The notes: generated by a model not told the origin, from the letters alone. Positions 44,855 through 53,656 are shown, counted from the stretch's first letter. The stretch: DNA of 64,000 bases from Oerskovia paurometabola (GCF_016907365.1 NZ_JAFBBV010000001.1:1178001-1242000); one strand, 5' to 3'. Numbers and translations: made by a program.

Positions 44855-45784
44855 GTGGCGGAAAAGACCGTCTTCTTCACCGGCGGCGCCGGCTTCATCG
44901 GCCTGCACGTCGTCCCCATGCTGCTCGAGCGCGGGTACAAGGTCAGGATCTTCGACAACATGTTCCGCGGCGACCGTGACGCGGTCGCGCGTCTCGCGCA
45001 GAGCGGTGCCGTCGAGCTCATCGACCAGGACGTGCGCTACGGCGGGGCCGTCCACCAGGCCATGAAGGGCTGCTCGCACGTCATCCACTTCGCGGCAGTC
45101 TCGATCAACAAGAGCCAGTCGGACCCGTACGAGTCCATGGACATCAACATGATCGGCGAGCACAACGTCTTCGCGGCCGCCGCGGACCACGGCGTCGAGC
45201 GCCTGGTGTTCGCGTCCAGCGCGTCCGTCTACGGCGACCCCGAGAAGCTGCCCATGCACGAGGACGACACGCTCTCGCCGCTCACGCCGTACTGCATCTC
45301 CAAGCGTGCCGGTGAGGACCTGCTCGGCTTCTACCAGCGCCGCGCGAACCTGTCGTGGATCGCGCTGCGGTTCTTCAACGTCTACGGACCGGGGCAGAAG
45401 ACGACGGCGTATTACACGTCCGTGATCAACCACTTCGTCAACCGCCTGCGCAACGGCGAGCCCCCCGTGATCGACGGCAAGGGTGAGCAGTCGATGGACT
45501 TCATCCACGTCCACGACATCGCGCGCTCGGTCGTCATGGCGCTCGAGGCCGAGCAGTCGAACGTGCCGATCAACGTCGGCACCGGGATCGACACCTCGAT
45601 CGCGGACCTCGCCAGGATCCTGATCGACGCCGTGGGCGCCGACGTCGAGCCCGTCTTCAACCCGCGCGACGTGCTGGTCAGCCGCCGTGCGGCGGACACG
45701 ACCCGGGCGAAGGAGATCCTCGGGTTCGAGCCGACGATCGCCGTGCGCGACGGCATGACGGACCTCATCCGAAACGGCGGCTGA
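44855..45784 (+). CDS. NAD-dependent NDP-sugar epimerase/dehydratase (extended SDR)
   Basis: A 309-residue enzyme; GTG 44855 has AGGAG seven bases upstream. The NAD motif is TGGAGFIG at 9-16. The catalytic SSASVYGD and Y146-x3-K150 (YCISK) are intact, and FFNVYGPGQ and DFIHVHDIA are typical. The family includes UDP-glucose 4-epimerase and WbpP-like enzymes; without a partner the exact reaction cannot be told. Stop and next start overlap (TGATG). Confidence 0.87.
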   Translation: MAEKTVFFTGGAGFIGLHVVPMLLERGYKVRIFDNMFRGDRDAVARLAQSGAVELIDQDVRYGGAVHQAMKGCSHVIHFAAVSINKSQSDPYESMDINMIGEHNVFAAAADHGVERLVFASSASVYGDPEKLPMHEDDTLSPLTPYCISKRAGEDLLGFYQRRANLSWIALRFFNVYGPGQKTTAYYTSVINHFVNRLRNGEPPVIDGKGEQSMDFIHVHDIARSVVMALEAEQSNVPINVGTGIDTSIADLARILIDAVGADVEPVFNPRDVLVSRRAADTTRAKEILGFEPTIAVRDGMTDLIRNGG

Positions 45785-46233
45785 TGCCTCCGCGCACCCC
45801 GGGCGCGCTGCCGCCCAACCCCTACCACGAGCAGGCGTGGATCGTCGGCGAGCCGGTGATCGGCGAGGGAACGTGGATCGGCGCCTTCACCGTCATCGAC
45901 GGCTCGGGTGGGCTGACCATCGGCGCGGGGTGCGACATCAGTGCGGGCGCTCAGATCTACACCCATTCGAGCGCGCGTCGTTGCGTCTCGGGACGACGGT
46001 GGAACGAGGTCGAGCGCGAGCCGGTCAGCATCGGTGACCGGGTCTTCATCGGTGCGGGGGCCATCGTGATGATGGGCGTGTCGATCGGGGACGAGGCCGT
46101 CGTGGGTGCGGGGGCGGTCGTCACCGCCGACGTCCCCCCGCGTACGGTCGTGGCCGGTGTCCCGGCACGGCCGGTGGCCCGGGTCGAGCTGCCCGACGAC
46201 GACGGCCGCCCCGTCTTCGCCCCCGTCGACTGA
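45784..46233 (+). CDS. Left-handed beta-helix acyltransferase
   Basis: A 149-residue enzyme of the hexapeptide-repeat type. Repeats run from GEPVIGEGTWIGAF through GAGCDISAGAQIYTHSS to DRVFIGAGAIVMMGVSIGDE. HSS in the loop and the single catalytic His fit small sugar O-acetyl/N-acetyltransferases of the WbbJ/maltose-type. It probably acetylates the sugar made by the two upstream genes. The last coding bases (46201-46233) form the 5' arm of a large terminator hairpin, so the protein end (DDGRPVFAPVD) is fixed partly by RNA structure. Confidence 0.83.
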   Translation: MPPRTPGALPPNPYHEQAWIVGEPVIGEGTWIGAFTVIDGSGGLTIGAGCDISAGAQIYTHSSARRCVSGRRWNEVEREPVSIGDRVFIGAGAIVMMGVSIGDEAVVGAGAVVTADVPPRTVVAGVPARPVARVELPDDDGRPVFAPVD

Positions 46234-46258
46234 CGGGGGCGAAGACGGAGCGGCCGTC
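46201..46258. terminator. Terminator hairpin overlapping a coding end
   Basis: Bases 46201-46227 pair with 46232-46258: 9 bp, one C-A mismatch, then 17 perfect bp, loop GACT. The stop codon (46231-46233) lies in the loop and first base pairs. It ends 6 bases before the stop of the convergent gene. Confidence 0.87.
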
Positions 46259-46264
46259 GGGCCG

Positions 46265-47233
46265 TCAGACCGTGAGTGCGCTGAGGCCGGCGTCGAGCGC
46301 CTGCTGGACGATCCGGTGAGCCGGGACGATCGAACGCCGCTCGACGTCGGCGTCCACCCGCCCGTCGACGAGGTCGACGAACCGGTCGAGCTGGGTGGCC
46401 AGCGGCTCCCGCCCGACGATCTCCGGCACCTCCATCTCGGTCGCCTGCCGGAACCCACGCCCTGACTCGTCGGACTCGATCGTGGTGTGCCGGTAGGACG
46501 TCACGCCGCGGCGCAGCAGGTCCACCTCGATCATCCGGTCGAGCTCCTGGATCATCAGGGTGCGGATCTTGCGCTGCCCGATCCTGCTGGCCGAGGCCGA
46601 GGCGATGCCGCCACCGTCGAAACGCAGGCTGGTCTCCACGACGTCCTCGGCACCCGGCACCGACGACGGGTGGAAGTGCCCGACCTCGACCGAGAGCCCG
46701 AGGGGGTCGCTGCCGCCGAAGATCTGGGAGATCAGGTCGACGTCGTGGACGAGCAGGTCCCAGCCCACACCGGTACGGATCCGCGGCGCGTAGGGCGAGT
46801 GGCGCTCCGCCCGGACGAAGCGGGGCTCCTCCACCATCTGACGCGCGACCAGGACCGCGGGGTTGTAGCGCTCGAGGAAGCCGCACATGAGCGGGGTGCC
46901 TGCGGCCTCCGCCGCGTCGAGCACCTCGTACGTCTGGGCGAGAGACGGGCACACGGGCTTCTCGATCAGGAGCGGCAGGCCCGCGCCGATCACGTCCAGC
47001 GCGAGCCGGTAGTGATGCTCGGTGGCGGCGGCGACGACCACGGCGTCGACGTCGCCGATCCCGTCGAGGTCGGCCGCCCAGCGGGAGCCGAGCTGGTCGG
47101 CCACCGGACGTCCGACGGACTCGGCGGGGTCGACGACGACCGCGAGCTCGGTGCGGGACGACTCGGCGATCACCCGGGCGTGGTTCCTGCCCATCGATCC
47201 CGCGCCGACGAGCGCGATCCGGAGGGCGCTCAC
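46265..47233 (-). CDS. Gfo/Idh/MocA-family NDP-sugar dehydrogenase (WbpB/GnnA-like)
   Basis: A 322-residue NAD(P)-dependent enzyme from GTG 47233, overlapping the aminotransferase stop. The dinucleotide motif is GAGSMGRNH; LLIEKPVC contains the catalytic Lys, and WDLLVHDVDL holds the conserved Asp/His pair. In this family WbpB and GnnA oxidise C3 of a UDP-GlcNAc-type sugar so that a DegT enzyme can add an amino group. The partner aminotransferase is the adjacent gene and the LpxA-like acyltransferase is nearby, which supports a 3-amino sugar product. WbpA is not seen. Confidence 0.83.
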   Translation of the reverse strand: MSALRIALVGAGSMGRNHARVIAESSRTELAVVVDPAESVGRPVADQLGSRWAADLDGIGDVDAVVVAAATEHHYRLALDVIGAGLPLLIEKPVCPSLAQTYEVLDAAEAAGTPLMCGFLERYNPAVLVARQMVEEPRFVRAERHSPYAPRIRTGVGWDLLVHDVDLISQIFGGSDPLGLSVEVGHFHPSSVPGAEDVVETSLRFDGGGIASASASRIGQRKIRTLMIQELDRMIEVDLLRRGVTSYRHTTIESDESGRGFRQATEMEVPEIVGREPLATQLDRFVDLVDGRVDADVERRSIVPAHRIVQQALDAGLSALTV

Positions 47234-48327
47234 GAGAGGACCTTGCGTACTGCGGAGGCGACGGTCTCGACGTCGTCCTCGCTCAGGCGCCCGTGGACGG
47301 GCAGCGACAGACAGCGGCTGGAGACGTCGTCGGCGACCGGGGTCTCGGAGATCACGACCCCAGGGTGCGAGCGGTAGCAGTCGTAGTCGTAGACCGGGCG
47401 GGGGTAGTAGACGCCGCTCGTGACGCCCTCCGCGCGGAGCGCCTCCATGATGCGGTCGCGCTCGTGCGCCACCTCGCTGGGCAGGAGGACGGTGAACTGG
47501 TGCCAGACGTGCTCCCGGCCAGGAAGCTGCTGGGGCAGGACGAGGCCCTCGACGCCGTCGAGGAGCTCGACGAGCCGGGCGGCGTTGGCGCGCCGGCGGG
47601 TCAGCTGCTCGGCGTAGCGGTCGAACTGGGGCAGCGCGACGGCTGCCTGGAGGTCCGTGAGCCGGTAGTTGTGGCCGGCGACCTCGTACTGGTAGCGCTG
47701 GCGCATGCCCTGGTTGCGCAGCACGCGCAGGCGGTCGGCGATCGCCGCGTCGTTCGTCGTGATCATGCCGCCCTCACCGCTCGTGAGGTTCTTCGTGGCG
47801 TAGAGGGAGAAGCAGCCGATCCCGAACGACCCGGCCCCGGCGCCCTCGAACGTGGCGCCGTGCGACTGCGCCGAGTCCTCGACGAGAGCGAGGCCCTGGC
47901 GGCCCGCCAGGTCGGTGAACGCCGTCATGTCTGCGGTCTGGCCGTACAGGTGCACCGGGAGGAGAACCTTCGTCCGGTCCGTGACCTGGGCCTCCGCGGA
48001 CGCTGCGGTCAGGTTGAAGTCGGTCGCGCTGATGTCGCCGAACCGTGCCGTCGCGCCGGCCTCGAGGATCGCGTTGAGGGTGGCGACGAACGTGAACGGG
48101 CTCGTGACGACCTCGTCGCCGGGCTCGAGGTCCAGCACCTGGAGAGCAGCGACGAGGGCGGTCGTCCCGTTGTTCACGGCCACAGCGTGCTCGACGCCCA
48201 CCAGCTCGGCGAACCGTGACTCGAGCTCGGCGACCACCGGTCCTTGGGCGATGATCCCGGACCGGATCACCCCCAGGACCTTCTCTTCAACCTCGGGGCC
48301 GAGCTCGACGACGGAAATCGGGATCAC
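47230..48327 (-). CDS. NDP-3-keto-sugar aminotransferase (WbpE/GnnB-like, DegT family)
   Basis: A 365-residue PLP enzyme. The lysine is in SLYATKNLTSGEGG, the signature of WbpE/GnnB-like enzymes. IPISVVELGPEVEEKVLGV, NNGTTALVAALQVL and YYPRPVYDYDCYR complete the fold. It overlaps the MocA-type dehydrogenase (4 bases) and would add the C3 amino group to its product with glutamate as donor. A short hairpin (48350-48366) lies just upstream of the start, in the presumed leader. Confidence 0.87.
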   Translation of the reverse strand: MIPISVVELGPEVEEKVLGVIRSGIIAQGPVVAELESRFAELVGVEHAVAVNNGTTALVAALQVLDLEPGDEVVTSPFTFVATLNAILEAGATARFGDISATDFNLTAASAEAQVTDRTKVLLPVHLYGQTADMTAFTDLAGRQGLALVEDSAQSHGATFEGAGAGSFGIGCFSLYATKNLTSGEGGMITTNDAAIADRLRVLRNQGMRQRYQYEVAGHNYRLTDLQAAVALPQFDRYAEQLTRRRANAARLVELLDGVEGLVLPQQLPGREHVWHQFTVLLPSEVAHERDRIMEALRAEGVTSGVYYPRPVYDYDCYRSHPGVVISETPVADDVSSRCLSLPVHGRLSEDDVETVASAVRKVLS

Positions 48328-48536
48328 GTGGGCACGTCCTCACCTCTCGTTCCCGCGAAGCGGGAAGACCTCCTGGACGGCGCCGGAGCACGCGAACGAA
48401 GGCACTCGGACTACGGGTAGCATCGGTGCGGAACATCCACCGACGCAGCATCATCCTAGCGACCGTCGGCGCGCCCATCGTGCCCCCTTCTGTGGTGGTA
48501 CGCGGATGGTCAACACTCGGGACGTAGGGGAAGTGC

Positions 48537-49274
48537 GTGGTAGCAGAGAAGATCCATCGGACGGCGTCGGTCGGTCCAGGGGTCGAGCTCGGGCAGGACG
48601 TCGTCGTCGGTCCGTACGCGGTGCTGACGGGGCCCATGACGGTCGGCGACCGGACGTGGATCGGTGCGGGAGCGGCCCTCGGCGGCCCGCCCGAGACCAA
48701 GTCGGCCCGGATGAACTCGGCATGGGTCGGTGACCTCGACCACGCCGGAGTCGTCGTCGGCGCGGACGTGGTGGTCCGCGAGAACGCCGTGGTGCACCAG
48801 GGGACCTGGCGACCGACCGTGGTCGGGGACGGGGTGTGGCTGATGAACCGCAGCTACGTCGCCCACGACGTCGAGGTCGGCGAGTCGGCCGTGCTGTCGG
48901 CGGGCGTCAGCGTCGGGGGGCACGTCACGATCGGTGCTCGTGCCAACATCGGGCTCAACGCGAGCGTCCACCAGCGACGGGTCGTCGGTCCCGGCGCGAT
49001 GGTCGGGATGGGCACGGCGCTCGCGCGTGACGTCCCGCCGTTCGCGCTCGTCTACGGTTCCCCGGCCCGGCTCGAGGGGGTCAACGCGCACCTCCTGCGC
49101 CTGTGCGGATACTCGGACGAGGTCGTCGACGCCCTGCGACGCGCCTACGAGGCGTCGGACGACCTGACGGCCGTGACCGTCACCGACGAGCTCGCGCCCG
49201 TGACGGCCGAGCTCGACGCGTGGAACCTCCTCGTCGCGCCGCGTCCCGTGCGCTCCGGCTCGGCAGCCCGATGA
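48537..49274 (+). CDS. LpxA-like acyltransferase
   Basis: A 245-residue enzyme from GTG 48537, with AGGGGAA upstream. It resembles LpxA (UDP-GlcNAc acyltransferase) along its length: VRENAVVHQGT, SYVAHDVEVG (catalytic His), NASVHQRRVVGPGAMVG and DVPPFALVYGSPARLEGVN, with a helical C terminus. The organism is a Gram-positive type that should make no lipid A, so the acceptor is likely the amino sugar made by the MocA/DegT pair on the opposite strand. In Acidithiobacillus and Leptospira, LpxA acylates a GnnA/GnnB product. Chain length of the acyl group is unknown. Confidence 0.85.
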   Translation: MVAEKIHRTASVGPGVELGQDVVVGPYAVLTGPMTVGDRTWIGAGAALGGPPETKSARMNSAWVGDLDHAGVVVGADVVVRENAVVHQGTWRPTVVGDGVWLMNRSYVAHDVEVGESAVLSAGVSVGGHVTIGARANIGLNASVHQRRVVGPGAMVGMGTALARDVPPFALVYGSPARLEGVNAHLLRLCGYSDEVVDALRRAYEASDDLTAVTVTDELAPVTAELDAWNLLVAPRPVRSGSAAR

Positions 49275-50293
49275 CCGACCAGCAGACCGATCCGCTCAAC
49301 GAGGACACCGGCAGCGACGTGGTCGCACCCCCGACCACGAAGTCGTCGCGTGGTGCGCTCCTGGCCGTCGCCCGCGTGGTCCTGCTGGTCGTGGTCATCG
49401 CCGCGGCCGGGTTCACGCTCTGGCGCTACTGGGACGACGTGTCCGTCACGGTCCAGGCGATGTCGTGGACGAGCCTCGTCCCGGCGACCCTGCTCGTGGC
49501 AGTGGGGATCGCGTGCGGGACCCTGAGCTGGCAGGTCCTGGTCGACGACCTGGGCAAGCCGATCGGGGCCCGTCGCGGCTCGCAGATCTTCCTCGTCGGG
49601 CAGCTCGGGAAGTACCTGCCCGGGTCGGTCTGGGCGTACGTGCTCCAGCTCGAGCTCGGGCGTCGAGCCGGGCTCGCGCGCGCACGTGTCTTCGCGGCCA
49701 CGGTCTTCTCGCTCGCGGTGGCCGTCGTGGCCGCGCTCGTCGCGGGCGCCCTCGCCCTCCCGGAGCTCATGCAGGAGGATCCTTCCCTGGGCTGGATGCG
49801 CTGGCTCTACCTGCTGCTGCCCGTCGGTCTCGCCTGCCTCCACCCCAAGATCCTCACCGCGCTCGCGACGTTCGGCTTCCGGGTGCTGCGACGGCCTCGC
49901 CCGCCGCACCCGGTCCGGCTGCGGACGGTCCTCCACTCGCTGGCCTGGGCGCTCGGCTCCTACACGTGCTACGGCGTGCACCTGTGGCTCCTCGCGGGAA
50001 CCCCCGACGGTGCGGGCCTGCGCCCGCTCGCCCTGTGCATCGGCGCCATGGGCATCGCGATGGTCTCCGGCCTGTTCGCCTTCGTGCTGCCGTCGGGCGC
50101 GGGCATCCGCGAGCTCGTGATCGTCACGGCACTGGCCCCGATGGTGGGGACCGGCCCCGCCGTGGCCGCCGCGGCCGTGTCGCGGGTCATCTTCACACTT
50201 GCCGACCTCGCGATGGCGGGCGGTGCGGCCGGTCTTGCGGTGATCGCGCGGCGCCGCGAGGGGCGGTACATCGGCGACGACGGACTCACCTGA
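49271..50293 (+). CDS. Flippase-like integral membrane protein (LPG synthase TM/AglD-like)
   Basis: A 340-residue protein with about eight membrane helices, ATG 49271 overlapping the LpxA-like stop. FLVGQLGKYLPGSVWAYVLQ is the hallmark of the flippase-like family (PF03706-type) and PSGAGIRELVIVTAL is a second conserved region. Relatives act in polyprenyl-sugar or lipid transfer. It would help carry or attach the acylated sugar across the membrane. The next gene follows after 29 bases with a perfect ribosome site. Confidence 0.83.
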   Translation: MTDQQTDPLNEDTGSDVVAPPTTKSSRGALLAVARVVLLVVVIAAAGFTLWRYWDDVSVTVQAMSWTSLVPATLLVAVGIACGTLSWQVLVDDLGKPIGARRGSQIFLVGQLGKYLPGSVWAYVLQLELGRRAGLARARVFAATVFSLAVAVVAALVAGALALPELMQEDPSLGWMRWLYLLLPVGLACLHPKILTALATFGFRVLRRPRPPHPVRLRTVLHSLAWALGSYTCYGVHLWLLAGTPDGAGLRPLALCIGAMGIAMVSGLFAFVLPSGAGIRELVIVTALAPMVGTGPAVAAAAVSRVIFTLADLAMAGGAAGLAVIARRREGRYIGDDGLT

Positions 50294-50322
50294 TCCGCCG
50301 TCGCCCCGACAAGGAGGTTCAG

Positions 50323-51516
50323 ATGGCACGCGTGGTCGTGGTGGGTGCAGGGATCGTCGGACTGGCGGTCGCTCGGCAGCTCGCCGCACGGGGGGACGAC
50401 GTCGTCGTCCTCGACAAGGAGGACGCTCTCGCCAGCCACCAGACGGGACGTAACTCCGGAGTGATCCACTCCGGCCTCTACTACACGCCTGGTAGTGCGA
50501 AGGCCCGGATGTGCGCTGCGGGTGCACGCTCGATGACCGAGTTCGCCCGGGAGCGAGGGGTCCCCTTCGACATCTGCGGCAAGCTCGTCGTCGCGGTCGA
50601 CGAGAGCGAGCTCCCCAGCCTTCGGCGGATCGAGGAGCGGGCGCGCGCGAACGGTGTACCGGTCACGATGCTGACTCCCGAGCAGGCCCGCGAGCACGAG
50701 CCGTACGTCCGGTGCGTGGCCGCGCTGCGTGTCGAGTCGACCGGGATCATCAACTACCTCGGCGTGTGCCGGGAGCTGGCGGCCGACGTCGCCGGTGCCG
50801 CAGGCGGAGAGGTGCGGCTCGGGGAGAGCTTCGTCTCCGCAGAGACCACGCCGCACGGGGTGCGCGTGACGACCGATCGCCAGGTGCTCGAGGCCGACGC
50901 CCTGGTCACGTGCGCCGGCCTCCAGAGCGACCGGGTGGCCGCCGCCTCGGGCGTCGACCCGGAGGTGCGGATCGTCCCCTTCCGGGGCGAGTACTTCGAG
51001 CTGACCCCCGAGCGCGAGCACCTCGTCCGCGGGCTCATCTACCCGGTGCCCGACCCGCGCTTCCCGTTCCTCGGTGTGCACCTGACGCGGTCGGTCTCGG
51101 GCGGCGTGCACGTCGGCCCGAACGCGGTCCTCGCCCTCGCCCGTGAGGGGTACCGGTGGCGCGACGTCGTCGTGGGCGACGTGGTCGACTCTCTGACGTG
51201 GCCGGGGCTGTGGCACCTGGGTGCACGCAACGTCGTCCCCGGTGCCCAGGAGGTGCTCCGGTCCTGGTCGAGGCGGCGATTTGCGGCCAGCCTGTCCCGG
51301 CTCGTCCCGGGCATCGAGGCCAAGGATCTCACCCGCGCGCCTGCGGGTGTCCGCGCGCAGGCGATGCGTCGCGACGGTAGTCTCGTGGACGACTTCCTGA
51401 TCCAGTCCGACGCGCGCCAGGTACACGTCCTGAACGCCCCGTCCCCTGCTGCGACCTGCGCTTTTGAGATCGCCGAGCACATCGTGGGGCGCGTGGACGA
51501 GCACTTGATCCACTGA
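50323..51516 (+). CDS. lhgO: L-2-hydroxyglutarate oxidase (LhgO)
   Basis: A 397-residue FAD enzyme from ATG 50323, preceded by AAGGAGGT, a perfect anti-16S match. The FAD motif is VVVGAGIVGLAVARQL; RNSGVIHSGLYYTPGSAKA is the LhgO signature. The enzyme oxidises L-2-hydroxyglutarate to 2-oxoglutarate. In this setting it could recycle the 2-hydroxyglutarate that WbpB-type dehydrogenases form when they regenerate NAD+ with 2-oxoglutarate. A general DAO-type oxidase with another hydroxy acid is possible but less likely. Confidence 0.9.
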   Translation: MARVVVVGAGIVGLAVARQLAARGDDVVVLDKEDALASHQTGRNSGVIHSGLYYTPGSAKARMCAAGARSMTEFARERGVPFDICGKLVVAVDESELPSLRRIEERARANGVPVTMLTPEQAREHEPYVRCVAALRVESTGIINYLGVCRELAADVAGAAGGEVRLGESFVSAETTPHGVRVTTDRQVLEADALVTCAGLQSDRVAAASGVDPEVRIVPFRGEYFELTPEREHLVRGLIYPVPDPRFPFLGVHLTRSVSGGVHVGPNAVLALAREGYRWRDVVVGDVVDSLTWPGLWHLGARNVVPGAQEVLRSWSRRRFAASLSRLVPGIEAKDLTRAPAGVRAQAMRRDGSLVDDFLIQSDARQVHVLNAPSPAATCAFEIAEHIVGRVDEHLIH

Positions 51517-51616
51517 TCGGACTCGACGGGTGGCGTACCGCGTGCGGGCCTTCCGCAGCGCGGACCGAGTTGCCGCCGGGGACCTGCCCGATGGTCGAGT
51601 GTGAGGGTAGCTGACG

Positions 51617-53656
51617 ATGAAGTACTCACGAGCAGGAGTCTCGGGGATCGCCGTGCTGGCGCTCCTCGTCGGGGGCGGCACAGCGTCTGCGAGTACCGTC
51701 GCGCAGCTGTCGTCGACGCTCGGCGCCGAGAACCAGGTCACCGACGGGATCACCTCGTCGGAGCCGTCGGTGACCGAGGTCCCGCTCGACGTGGTCGCGG
51801 TGCAGGCAGGGGGCGCTGCCGCTCCCGACGCCGAGGCCGACGCCGGGTCCCGAGCACAGGAGGGGCCCGCCGAGGGCGTGGAGTCCGTCCCCGCGGACGG
51901 AGGCCAGGTCACCGTGGAGGCCCAGGTCGCGGACGACAGGATCGAGAGTCCGGTCCTGGAGTCCGACGGCTTCCAGACCCTCGGGGTCACGTGGCCAGAC
52001 GGTGCCGCCCCTGAGGGGATCGCGGCGCAGGCTCGGACCCGGTCGGTCGACGGGGAGTGGACCGCCTGGGTGGACCTCGAGATCTCCGACGACGCTCCCG
52101 ACCAGGGGACGGCCGAGGCCGAACGCGAGCTGCGTGGCGGGACGGCACCGCTGTGGGTCGGTGAGGCCGACGCCGTCCAGCTGGCGTTCTCGGCCGAGGC
52201 GGAGGGGGTCCCTGACGTGACGCTCGCTCTCGTCGACTCCCCGGCCGACGAGAGCGCATCGGCGACCGTCCAGAGCAGCAGCACCGTTCCGAGCGGCAGC
52301 AGCACGACTCCGAGCGGCGTCGCACAGTTCTCCACGGCGCAGTTCTCCGCCGCACAGTTCTCCGACGCGGCCCTCACCGGAGCCGTCGAGGGCTCGGTCC
52401 GGGCGGCCGCCGTCCCCACCGTCATCACGCGTGCGCAGTGGGGGGCTGCGGCGCCGATCTGCACGCCTGACACCGCCGCGGCCCTGGTCGGTGCGGTCGT
52501 GCACCACACGGCTGGACCGAACGGGTACTCGACGGTCGCGCAGGCGATGCAGCAGATTCGCAACGACCAGAAGTACCACCAGGCGACGCGAGGCTGGTGC
52601 GACCTGGGGTACAACTTCATCGTCGACAAGTGGGGGAACATCTACGAGGGCCGTGGGGGAAGCCTCACCTCTGCCGTGATCGGCGTGCACGCCGGCGGTT
52701 TCAACACCGGCACGGTCGGGATCTCGATGCTCGGCAACTTCCACGGCCCCGCCGGCGGGATGGCCACGACCCCCGCCATGATCGACGCGGTCGGTCGGAT
52801 CGCCGGTGCCCGGCTCGGTGCGTACAACATCAACCCGCAGGGGTGGTTCACCTACCGGACCCTCGGCGGGGAGAACTCGAAGTACCCTGCCGGGTCCAAC
52901 GTTTCCCTGCCACGGATCTTCGGTCACCGGGACACGGCGTACACGGCCTGCCCCGGCGACTACGGATACGCGCAGCTGGACAACATCCGCGCGATCGCGC
53001 TCGCCCACTCGGACCCGCAGGCGTATGCCGCTGCGCAGTCGGTGGTGAAGGCGTTGTACACGGATCTGTTGGGTCGTGGTCCGGATCCGACGGGGTTGGA
53101 GGGTTGGTCTGCGGCGTTGGTGTCGGGTGCGGGGCAGCCTGAGCTGGTGGCGTCGTTGACGCGTAGTCAGGAGTATGTGGCGTTGCGTGTGTCGAACGCG
53201 TACATGGAGGCGTTGGGTCGTGGTCCGGATCCGGTGGGTGCGCAGGACTGGGCGCGGGAGATTCATGCGGGGCGGGCGACGGTTGATGATGTGAAGCGTC
53301 GGTTCTACGACTCGTCGGAGTTCTTCGCGCGGGCTGGTGGGACGCCGCAGGGTTATGTGCAGGTGTTGTATCAGACGATGTTGGGTCGGGGGGCTGCGCC
53401 GTCGGAGATCGATGCGTGGGTGAAGGTCATGGAGGTCAGGGGTCGTTCGCGGATGGTGGACGAGCTGTGGTTCTCGATGGAGGCTGCGCGGATGCGTGCG
53501 GGTGGTTACTACTCGACGTTCTTGCAGCGTGGTCCGGATCCGACGGGGTTGACGGCGTGGGCGCAGGTGTTGTTGTCGCACGGTGAGGGGGCGGTGCGTG
53601 TGGGTATCGCGGGCAGCTCCGAGTACCGGGCGTTGGCACAGACGCGTTTCCCCTGA
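51617..53656 (+). CDS. Secreted PGRP/N-acetylmuramoyl-L-alanine amidase with DUF4214 module
   Basis: A 679-residue exported protein. Signal peptide about 1-26 (AVLALLVGGGTASAS). Residues 100-200 hold the amidase-associated region (TLGVTWPDGAAPEG, GEWTAWVDLE). A low-complexity linker with repeated AQFS (about 235-250) follows. The PGRP/amidase_2 domain spans 270-455: VVHHTAG and HRDTAYTACPG contain the zinc ligands (His, His, Cys) and the Tyr. The enzyme cleaves the bond between MurNAc and L-Ala in peptidoglycan. Residues 471-679 carry four DUF4214-like units (LYTDLLGRGPDPTG and copies). The module is encoded by a 641-bp sequence repeated exactly in the next gene. Confidence 0.9.
   Translation: MKYSRAGVSGIAVLALLVGGGTASASTVAQLSSTLGAENQVTDGITSSEPSVTEVPLDVVAVQAGGAAAPDAEADAGSRAQEGPAEGVESVPADGGQVTVEAQVADDRIESPVLESDGFQTLGVTWPDGAAPEGIAAQARTRSVDGEWTAWVDLEISDDAPDQGTAEAERELRGGTAPLWVGEADAVQLAFSAEAEGVPDVTLALVDSPADESASATVQSSSTVPSGSSTTPSGVAQFSTAQFSAAQFSDAALTGAVEGSVRAAAVPTVITRAQWGAAAPICTPDTAAALVGAVVHHTAGPNGYSTVAQAMQQIRNDQKYHQATRGWCDLGYNFIVDKWGNIYEGRGGSLTSAVIGVHAGGFNTGTVGISMLGNFHGPAGGMATTPAMIDAVGRIAGARLGAYNINPQGWFTYRTLGGENSKYPAGSNVSLPRIFGHRDTAYTACPGDYGYAQLDNIRAIALAHSDPQAYAAAQSVVKALYTDLLGRGPDPTGLEGWSAALVSGAGQPELVASLTRSQEYVALRVSNAYMEALGRGPDPVGAQDWAREIHAGRATVDDVKRRFYDSSEFFARAGGTPQGYVQVLYQTMLGRGAAPSEIDAWVKVMEVRGRSRMVDELWFSMEAARMRAGGYYSTFLQRGPDPTGLTAWAQVLLSHGEGAVRVGIAGSSEYRALAQTRFP

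Noticed and set aside
50323..51516. Glycerol-3-phosphate dehydrogenase or D-amino-acid oxidase
   Set aside because: The NSGVIHSGLYY signature and length are those of L-2-hydroxyglutarate oxidase.
49969..52641. An 890-residue open frame on the minus strand across flippase, LhgO and amidase genes
   Set aside because: The three plus-strand genes have clear domains and starts; the minus frame has no recognisable family and spans gene borders.
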